A stretch of DNA of 64,000 nucleotides from assembly GCA_944470555.2 (NCBI GenBank), contig OX104127.1:95752708-95816707 (forward strand). The letters are read 5' to 3'. The notes beneath the pieces were generated by a model. That model searched no databases. It was not told the DNA's origin and was given only the letters and a program-made list of their open reading frames with translations. The stretch comes from Heterobilharzia americana (taxonomy: Eukaryota; Platyhelminthes; Trematoda; Strigeidida; Schistosomatidae). Positions 60,301 through 64,000 of the stretch are shown here, piece by piece. The translations under genes and the position numbers were made by a program. The number at the start of each line of letters is the position of its first letter. The first letter of the stretch is position 1.

Positions 60301-63300
60301 TTTTAATCACTTGTTCTGACTGACTCTATCTACGTTACTTAGTATGGTTAACTGGATGTACCATACAACTCAGTTATTGAATTGTAAACAGTCAGTCTTT
60401 GTATTGCCTTTGATTTTATTAGTTACCAGTTTAACTTGCTGAATATTTTTAGGTTCCTTCTGCTGATTGGTAACAATCCGTTTTACGAGTATGATCATTG
60501 TTCTTCATTGATGAAATTCATTTCTATTGTAATTTTTATGTTGTTTCCAGACTTTGGAGATAAACGGTCTGTCATACCAACCAAATCCTGAAAACTTCCG
60601 TACTGAGCTAAGAGATCAGTATCCCTATTTGAAAGATGCTTTAATCCAGCCATTACAGAAGAATGGTCATATTCTTACGTATTCGGCTTATAATTTATTC
60701 TTCACACCTGGCAGTAAGATTGGGCCAACTCATACTGTCAGCTTGGTTGGGAGAAATGAGTATGGTCTTGCTCGTGTGTCTACTGTTGTCAGAGTACTTC
60801 GTAAGGGATTGTTGCTAGTTTTTATATTTGTAAATGAAATATTCTGAAAATGACATTCCTCTTGCTTCTATTCATAAAAAGTATTTAAAATTAATATCAA
60901 TGGTTTAAACTTACTGCTTATTGGAAAATTTTGCTTGAACTTAACTTCAGTGTCGTTTCTAAGCTATTGCCACTCTCCGTCTAATATACTGGTTTATACT
61001 AGCGTCATTGATGAAATCCATGAAATGCTCTACCGAAACTGAGTTTTGCTATGCCTAACAGTATTACCTAAGCTTCACATCGACTTGTGTACCTCACGCC
61101 TCTCGATTTTTTGAGACTCAACAGATTACTAGTCCTTTGCTTGGTCGGTTTGTTGAAACTACGTTCACCAATAGCTTTACTGAACAAATTATCGAAACGG
61201 AGAAGGTATCTGTCAATCGCGTTTATAAAGTTGTGAACATTAACTGTTGTCCAAAAAATATTTCGAAAGAACTAGGCATCCGAGGAAAAAATGGTGCTGT
61301 CACCTACTGCTAACTTTTGATAGCAAACTGTCTACTGTGTTTATGAAAGACAAGTCAACAGTGGAGAAGTGCATCTACCACAATTCATAATTGTGCGCAA
61401 AAAGCAAGACAATGGAAAGTGATGTTAAGATGGAGAAAATCGTATAGAAGGAAAGAAGACAAAAGGATGAAGGTTGAAAAAAAACTCAAAATTTCGAAGA
61501 TGACAAAAAGTGTTGGTTTTCTGTAGACAGTAGTATCCAAACCACCGTCTGTCCTTCGTTTTATTCTGCAATCCAACATAAGTAATTCTCTTTGTTCATT
61601 TTCTACCTCGTAAGTTAATTGAATTGCACCTACTACTGAGTTTACATGCATGAGGAAATTGTCGATATGTTCCGGTTTCGACACAGTAAATGTGTCAACC
61701 ACATGTCGCCACCATATTTTTGGTGTAGGACTAAACGTAACATCAGATAAAGCAAGATGACAAAAAGTGTATTCATCTACGCCATTGTGATCAGTTTGGA
61801 ACCATACTACCAGGAATCTGCGACTACTGACTCCTTTTGTCTTCATGGGTGATGGTGTCAAGTAAATAATCTACACAGCTCAGACCGACAGTCAGAGATT
61901 TCATGGACTGACGCTGTGTCTTCGTGTGACTACTCTGAATACTCTTCCAACCTACTCCAACTTTTGTTAGCATCACACGTCGAGGTAGGCGGTTACTCAA
62001 CATGCACAACACATGTCCGAGCTACCCCAGTCGCTGAAGGTTCACAATCTCGTCGACCGATTTTTTTCCCCTGGATAGTATGTTTCACCTAACGTCTACA
62101 TTGTTGACATGGTGACTCCGATGTACGTGTGCAGTGATACTCAGAAACCTATGGTCAAAAGTCTGCAACCCCTTCGTGTCTTCTACGTTTAACGGCCATG
62201 TCTCACAGCCGTACAACAGGACAGAAGAGACTGAAGCGCAATATACTCGTCTTTTGATGGATAGTCGCATATCTCACTGGCGCCACAAATGACGCAAGTT
62301 GACAAATGTTAAACGAGACTTCTCTATCCGAGCTGAGATTTCGTCAGGAACTAGCCCGTTCGAGCTGATGCAACTCCCCAAGTAAGTGAAATGGTCGACA
62401 TTCTCTATCACTAAATTGGGAGTACTTGCAGCAAACAAGTCCTAGAGAGCATCCTGTTACATTTGACAGCTGTGAAATCCATGCCAAACATACCCAGATT
62501 TCTGCTCAACTCGTTCATCAGACCCTGAATTTTGCTAGCGTCTTCACCTAGCAGGATATTGTCGTCTGCATACCTACAGTCAACCAAATGCCCTCTAGGG
62601 GTTAGACTAACCCCTCTGAATTCAGAGGTAACTTAGGTTATGTCCATTAGTACGTCTATTAAGAAGTTAAACGGGAACGGTGTCAGTAGGCATCCTTAGT
62701 GGGGACCGTTTGTTGTCGTCAGTTCATATGATACCTCTTCGTAAGCCCTTACGCGACTGCATGAGTTCAAATAGAGAGCTTCGATTAGGGTTGTATACTT
62801 GCTCGGTACCCCCCTAACAGTCAGACACTGTCACAAGATCTCACGGGCGACAGAGTCGAATGCCGCCCTTAGGTCACCAAATATGGCAAGTATCAGCCAC
62901 CGACTTAGTAGGTATGCTTGTGTTTCCGAACCTGTCGGGGAGGGTGAAAATATGATCGATACACCGTTGTCCGGCTCTATCTGAAACCTGCATGTGTTTA
63001 TCCAGTTTGATGTTCTCAAATCGAGAAACAAATAAGAAAAGTTATTGGAAAGTGGAATGTTAGTATAAAGCAATGTTGAAGTTTTTGTATTTATCCGACT
63101 TTTGTACTGGATAATGTACTTTTCTGACACCTAACTATGCATTATGAAAGCGATTTATGATTGAATATGCTTGTTGCATTTTATATCTTTTTAGTTGAAT
63201 TAGTTTTCACTCACAGTTCATATTTATCCAAATGGAGTTTTAGCCATCCTGATTGTATTTATTTATTGTAAATCCATGCCTTCTAGCTCGAATCAACATC

Positions 63301-64000
63301 TTAAAGGCTCCGAAGGATTATTCCTGTACCACTGACTGCTTAAATACCGATTCACATACATTCGATTGTGTTATTGATACGGATCCATATCAGTCTACAT
63401 ACATTGTGCAAACATGGGAGTTAAACGGTATAGCTGTGTCGAAAATGACAAAAGATTATCAGCAATCAAGATTTATTAAAACAGAAGGAACTAAGGTAAT
63501 TCATTTATTTTGATGTCACTTTTTTATAAGGTTACTCTTTCTGTGTTGAGTACTAATTGATCACTAAATGGTAACCAGTACAGCACTTTATTTTTAAACT
63601 GATAATAGTCTATTAGTTAAGATTTGTAGTAAGACGAGAAATCCAGGTGATCTGTACAGTGCCTAATAACTATGCAAGGGTATTTTTTAGAAAATAAACG
63701 TAGGTTCTTTATCTGTTATCTTACTTGTGCAGTCTCTGCAGCTTCAGTTTTCATGCCATCTGAACTCCTTGTTATGTAAGAGTACTAACATGAAATCTTT
63801 TTATTCTGATCCAGTTGTCAATGTACTGGCGTTTATTTCATGTTACATTAATTGGTGATGAAAGTTGAAAAACTAAGACATTCGTCGAAAAAGAAACTTT
63901 CTTCGCTGAGTTGTCTTTTATTAATTTTTCATTCAAAATAACTTGAATTTTCATACTTCCGTCTGTCCCCTTACATTCCTCTTACCTCCAACCAATGTGC
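36246..64000 (+). CDS. L1CAM/neuroglian-like Ig-superfamily cell adhesion gene, 5' part (continues past the window)
   Basis: Nine exons with consistent phases: 36246-36303, 36341-36579, 37665-37929, 43662-43925, 44916-45133, 50780-50933, 58061-58227, 60551-60800, 63287-63495. They join into 608 uninterrupted codons. A signal peptide is followed by Ig-like domains: Ig1 (exons 2-3), Ig2 (4-5), Ig3 (5-7), Ig4 (7-8) and the start of Ig5 (9). Neuroglian-like landmarks are FPSPF-W and SPNGTL in Ig2, VKWTKDGRRIPSDF in Ig3 and RNEYG in Ig4. Family members carry six Ig and several FNIII domains plus a membrane segment, so about half the protein is here. Intron size rises from 37 bp to 7.1 kb. Ig3 lacks the usual cysteine pair. 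It could instead be another Ig adhesion protein (contactin-like); a search would settle this. Confidence 0.85.
36304..36340 (+). other. 37-bp micro-intron (adhesion gene intron 1)
   Basis: GTAAGT to TTTTCAG, 37 bp. Very short introns near the 5' end followed by long downstream introns are a known property of schistosome genes. Confidence 0.85.
36341..36579 (+). CDS. Adhesion gene exon 2: N-terminal half of Ig1
   Basis: It starts after TATTTTCAG and ends at a GTAAGT donor, phase 0. The peptide runs from GLSSKEQYLQF through HPGLKNPIEI to the strand-B-like LKIHCIVAPLDPAHELVSAYL, then CRR. The Cys in IHC is the likely first Ig1 cysteine. Confidence 0.85.
36580..37664 (+). other. Adhesion gene intron 2, no recognised element
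   Basis: 1085 bp, AT-rich. A 76-codon open stretch at 36807-37037 has no splice support or motif. Confidence 0.6.
37665..37929 (+). CDS. Adhesion gene exon 3: C-terminal half of Ig1
   Basis: The acceptor is TTGCTTCAG and the donor GTAAGT; it ends in phase 1. It carries RVEFSVNGN and the strand-F hallmark DGFYSCKFHNKNGE, pairing with the IHC cysteine of exon 2. Confidence 0.87.
38740..39010 (+). mobile_element. tRNA-derived SINE of the Sm-alpha type with hammerhead core
   Basis: A tRNA-like head has a box A-like TGGCATAGTAGATA near 38772 and a clear box B, GGTTCGAATCCC, at 38816-38827. It is followed by a hammerhead core and then a tail with CTGGCCAGCACTAATTTT. Sm-alpha retroposons of schistosomes are known to combine a pol III promoter with a hammerhead ribozyme. 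This copy lies in intron 3 of the adhesion gene, in the sense orientation. Confidence 0.75.
38857..38912 (+). ncRNA. Degenerate hammerhead ribozyme
   Basis: CATCCAG (stem I strand) is followed by the core CTGACGA at 38865-38871; position 7 of the core is variable in hammerheads, so C is allowed. Stem II is GTCC-AAAATA-AGAC with one mismatch, followed by GAA at 38886-38888. The second stem I strand, expected as CTGGAT, is replaced by GCAGAAT and pairs only partly, and A15.1 is lost. It is probably inactive or weak. Confidence 0.65.
39040..41690 (+). mobile_element. RTE-like non-LTR retrotransposon (SR3/Perere-3-like), inactive, intron 3
   Basis: It lacks most of the endonuclease. Readable parts are a linker (HSKLEDNNIKYLNRS near 39190, then RRLIPTDFEHTKERKQLKRK), a second linker with WAEHLEVQFN, motif A (FGDLRAAFDSVAREIL, 40340-40390), motif B (CQRCPLSSFLFDFVIYVLMD), motif C (GYVDDIVLLRED, a YVDD variant near 40650) and LGSCISPNGLVADEISAQID. 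A 3' UTR runs to about 41690. Frames are broken by several stops. RTE membership follows from DLRAAFDSV-REIL and LGSCIS-G-V-DEI. Most of it lies inside the left arm of the 2.75-kb inverted repeat. Confidence 0.85.
39234..42078 (+). repeat. Left arm of a 2.75-kb inverted repeat
   Basis: This is the near-identical reverse complement of 47637-50386, apart from a 96-bp insertion at 39506-39601 and scattered single differences (for example at 42070). Translated frames of 61, 67, 73 and 123 codons are the same in both arms. The arm holds most of the RTE-like element plus about 390 bp of sequence beyond its 3' UTR. It lies wholly in intron 3. Confidence 0.9.
39506..39601 (-). mobile_element. 91-bp insertion with GAGAG duplication, present only in the left arm
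   Basis: Relative to the other arm, 96 bp are added: 91 bp of new sequence plus a repeated GAGAG (39501-39505 and 39597-39601). On the plus strand it starts with CAT repeats, so on the minus strand it ends in an ATG repeat tail, as expected for the far 3' end of a 5'-truncated retroelement flanked by a target-site duplication. Confidence 0.7.
42079..43235 (+). other. Intron 3 sequence, no recognised element
   Basis: The first few dozen bases may still be weakly similar to the sequence flanking the other arm near 47600. The remainder shows nothing I can name. Confidence 0.4.
43240..43330 (-). mobile_element. tRNA-derived SINE fragment
   Basis: On the minus strand it has a box B-like GAGTTCAAATCC followed by CAGGTAGTATCATTAACC, resembling the body of the SINE at 60.0 kb. 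It is degenerate. Confidence 0.45.
43476..43570 (+). mobile_element. tRNA-like SINE head fragment
   Basis: GTGACTCAGTGGTTAGTAG has the form of a tRNA box A region. No clean box B follows. It lies just upstream of exon 4. Confidence 0.4.
43662..43925 (+). CDS. Adhesion gene exon 4: first half of Ig2
   Basis: The acceptor is a TTGTAAAG, giving a phase-1 join with exon 3; the donor GTAAGT is strong. It contains LSLECGQTQ (strand B cysteine), AFPSPFMWSFCDVESPDG (strand C Trp), an extra Cys pair (FCDV and GCMRR) and YVSPNG leading into exon 5. FPSP-W followed by PNGTL is typical of L1-family Ig2. Confidence 0.88.
44560..44715 (+). mobile_element. tRNA-derived SINE, decayed copy
   Basis: GAGCCATGGCTCATCGGTTTATG is the box A region. 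The body GAGGTTTGGGCAG, then GCTCATTGTCTACTGCACGG matches the better copy at 60001-60195. Box B is decayed. It lies in intron 4. Confidence 0.65.
44916..45133 (+). CDS. Adhesion gene exon 5: end of Ig2, linker, start of Ig3
   Basis: The acceptor is TTCTGTCCCTCAG and the donor GTGAGT; it ends in phase 0. The peptide begins GTLVLYKRTTSSWKDMGLVC (strand F cysteine of Ig2, D-G-xC pattern), then a linker with PFVGRGITVLSPLKQKVTV, the first strand of Ig3. Confidence 0.87.
45470..46260 (+). pseudogene. RTE-like element 3' fragment, old copy
   Basis: It shows the same order as the 40.9-41.7 kb element (a YPTIYQMNGI-like segment, VRFDH-like and RW-EHVLRIPSHC-like parts, then the 3' UTR with CTTCGGAATTTTTAGTCTT and TTTCAACCTTCATCTC) but is heavily diverged. 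Sense orientation in intron 5. Confidence 0.6.
46970..47265 (+). repeat. RTE-like element 3'-terminal remnant
   Basis: ATGGCTGAAAATTGGTAACAATG and, further on, GATGCACTTCTGTTCAAGG and TTCCACGTTGATTATG match the 3' UTR of the 39-41.7 kb element (41430-41640). About 300 bp, sense orientation in intron 5. Confidence 0.6.
47637..50386 (-). repeat. Right arm of the 2.75-kb inverted repeat
   Basis: Reverse complement of 39234-42078 without the 96-bp insertion. It lies in intron 5. With the left arm it encloses 5.56 kb containing exons 4 and 5 of the adhesion gene. Confidence 0.9.
48025..50480 (-). mobile_element. RTE-like retrotransposon, antisense in intron 5, inactive
   Basis: Minus-strand reading gives SVHLRPEDLNKKYLHR (near 50440-50393), RRLIPTDFEHTKERK, FGDLRAAFDSVAREIL (49380-49326), YVDDIVLL within the 123-codon frame 49265-48894, and the C-terminal segment 48862-48677. 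The linker is continuous here, unlike in the left arm, where the 96-bp insertion interrupts it; 100 codons at 50235-49933 are open. Confidence 0.85.
50780..50933 (+). CDS. Adhesion gene exon 6: core of Ig3
   Basis: A short exon (51 codons plus one base) with no ATG, so it is invisible to start-codon-based scanning. Acceptor TATTTTTAG, donor GTATGT. The peptide has LKLATKYRSSPEVTSVKWTK and DGRRIPSDF. The strand C Trp is present, but the strand B position where Ig domains have Cys is Thr (LKLAT). Confidence 0.85.
51190..54545 (+). mobile_element. SR2-like RTE retrotransposon, near full length, inactive, intron 6
   Basis: The 5' end (51200-51260) resembles the known SR2 leader. The endonuclease begins MGIWNVPTMFEPNKATQIAN near 51430. 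The reverse transcriptase has KCGKAVGPDEIPPEALRTDS, LNFIDFVKAFVGFDRQVVW (motif A), KTGVKQGCLLSPVIFLIVVD (motif B) and LNFADDDLCLMSH (motif C, FADD intact, near 53700). The C-terminus has DGIGHTLRRPTGDITRQ. It ends in an AAT repeat tail at 54533-54547, as in RTE elements. Several frameshifts and stops. A CAA/CAC-rich expansion sits inside the frame near 53838-53877. Confidence 0.88.
54550..55015 (+). other. Intron 6 sequence, possibly repeat
   Basis: A 60-codon open stretch at 54647-54829 has no splice support. T-rich. No element is named with confidence. Confidence 0.35.
55020..55200 (-). mobile_element. tRNA-derived SINE
   Basis: On the minus strand GGTGCAGCTTAGTGATAG (box A region) is followed by CGGGTTCCAATCTCACG (box B). 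The tRNA-like head is better preserved than the body. Confidence 0.6.
55201..56015 (+). other. Intron 6 sequence, no recognised element
   Basis: AT-rich, without coding or repeat signal that I can name. Confidence 0.4.
56020..56835 (+). pseudogene. Penelope-like element, N-terminal fragment
   Basis: Plus-strand frames read LTKSEELLLQKELNHS, a Ser/Leu-rich spacer, then NVVIIPADKGRITVVMDKYD near 56570-56630, YQPMEINPIRKFDHQITKTL and RPTIPRFY near 56785-56810. ADKG-TVV and the RP-PRFYG approach are typical of Penelope-like reverse transcriptases. A few stops interrupt it, and sequence beyond 56835 no longer fits. Confidence 0.75.
56840..58060 (+). other. End of intron 6, no recognised element
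   Basis: T-rich intron sequence up to the exon 7 acceptor. Open stretches at 56872-57105 and 57588-57809 lack motifs or splice support. Confidence 0.4.
58061..58227 (+). CDS. Adhesion gene exon 7: end of Ig3, start of Ig4
   Basis: The acceptor is TCTTTCTCAG, giving a phase-1 join that completes SGTYNLLVES. The strand F position of Ig3 that should be Cys is Leu (GTYNL). It continues FIVSVVGPPEVI, the Ig3/Ig4 linker, then MEGQNVTFSCQLDS with the strand B cysteine of Ig4. The donor GTAGAT at 58228 is weaker than the others but keeps phase 0. Confidence 0.84.
58228..60000 (+). other. Intron 7, mostly unassigned
   Basis: A possible degenerate minus-strand tRNA-like segment near 58680-58790 is the only hint of a repeat. 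Otherwise AT-rich and featureless to me. Confidence 0.4.
60001..60195 (+). mobile_element. tRNA-derived SINE, best-preserved copy
   Basis: GAGCTGTGGCTCGGTGGTT (box A region) and CAGGTTCGAGCCCC (box B) define a tRNA-like head. The body GGTTTGGGCAGACAAGTAG, then GCTCATTGCCTACTGCACGG is shared with 44560-44715. It ends in a T-rich tail. Sense orientation in intron 7. Confidence 0.75.
60551..60800 (+). CDS. Adhesion gene exon 8: rest of Ig4
   Basis: The acceptor is TTGTTTCCAG, the donor GTAAGG, and it ends in phase 1. It begins TLEINGLSYQ, the strand C position where Trp is expected but Leu stands, and ends TVSLVGRNEYGLARVSTVV. RNEYG aligns with the conserved N-x-x-G after strand F, which puts Leu instead of Cys four residues before the Asn. 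Confidence 0.85.
61290..63017 (-). mobile_element. RTE-like retrotransposon, 5'-truncated, antisense in intron 8
   Basis: Minus-strand order: LRAAFDSVAREIL (62860-62831), YADDNILLGEDASKIQGLMN (YADD intact, near 62590), VLLYGCETWPLNVEDTKGLQ (near 62220), VGWK, then VGLSCVDYLL near 61880, and a 3' UTR piece at 61510-61290. Most of it is clearly diverged from the 2.75-kb arms, but 62751-63017 is almost identical to them. It is interrupted by a Penelope-like fragment. Confidence 0.82.
61512..61858 (-). pseudogene. Penelope-like reverse transcriptase fragment nested in the RTE-like copy
   Basis: The frame reads PTPKIWWRHVVDTFTVSKPE, then FLMHVNSVVGAIQLTYEVEN, LDCRIKRRTDGGLDTTVYRK. W-R-V-DTF with VYRKPT is the Penelope-like palm; the catalytic YVDD has become HVVD. 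RTE sequence lies on both sides: ORF C-terminus upstream, 3' UTR downstream. Confidence 0.75.
63287..63495 (+). CDS. Adhesion gene exon 9: first half of Ig5
   Basis: The acceptor is GCCTTCTAG, the donor GTAATT, and it ends in phase 0. It begins PRINILKAPKDYSCTTDC and has HTFDCVIDTD (strand B cysteine) and YIVQTWELNGIAV (strand C Trp). The rest of the gene lies beyond the right edge. Confidence 0.85.

Noticed and set aside
1..64000. CRISPR arrays, prokaryotic operons, phage or defence systems
   Set aside because: No regularly spaced repeats, ribosome binding sites or prokaryotic gene layout; introns and animal protein families show a eukaryotic genome.

Overview
The window looks like nuclear DNA from a trematode flatworm, most likely a schistosomatid. 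It has the 5' parts of two animal genes with GT-AG introns, and around and inside them a dense load of decayed retroelements of the kinds typical of schistosomes: CR1/jockey-like and RTE-like (SR2-type) non-LTR elements, Penelope-like fragments, and tRNA-derived SINEs, one carrying a hammerhead-ribozyme core of the Sm-alpha type. I see no bacterial operon, rRNA, CRISPR array or functional tRNA gene.

Host genes. (1) On the minus strand at the left edge lies the start of an exostosin-1 (EXT1)-like heparan sulfate glycosyltransferase gene: three exons between 1751 and 39, continuing out of the window to the left. (2) On the plus strand from 36246 to beyond the right edge lies an L1CAM/neuroglian-like cell-adhesion gene. 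Its signal-peptide exon starts 12 nt after an in-frame stop. Eight further exons with matching splice phases follow, giving 608 codons that cover Ig domains 1 to about 5. Several of these exons are easy to miss because they are short or have no ATG. The two genes are divergent (head to head) and are separated by about 34.5 kb.

Layout. 1-1.75 kb: EXT1 exons. 1.75-36.2 kb: intergenic, mostly CR1/jockey-like remnants on both strands (3.25-4.24, 5.8-5.95, 6.33-9.72, 10.5-11.6, 13.9-15.06, 16.8-18.5, 18.7-19.5, 21.1-24.6, 25.4-27.6, 28.2-30.8, 31.6-32.0, 34.9-35.7 kb) plus unclassified dispersed repeats. 36.2-64 kb: the adhesion gene. Its first intron is 37 bp. Its later introns are 1-7 kb and hold RTE-like elements (39.0-41.7, 45.5-46.3, 47.0-47.3, 48-50.5, 51.2-54.5, 61.3-63.0 kb), Penelope-like fragments (56.0-56.8, 61.5-61.9 kb) and SINEs.

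Most striking structure. Three separate inverted-repeat pairs have arms that look almost identical: a CR1 pair centred near 10.26 kb; a 534-bp pair at 32109-32642 / 33932-34465; and a 2.75-kb RTE-containing pair at 39234-42078 / 47637-50386. In the last two, similarity seems to continue past the identical tract at lower identity, which suggests arm-to-arm gene conversion. The 2.75-kb pair encloses exons 4 and 5 of the adhesion gene, a geometry expected to favour back-splicing (circular RNA) or inversion. A further 265-bp tract of the same RTE family at 62751-63017 switches abruptly from diverged to near-identical. All similarity statements are by eye; no alignment or database search was run.
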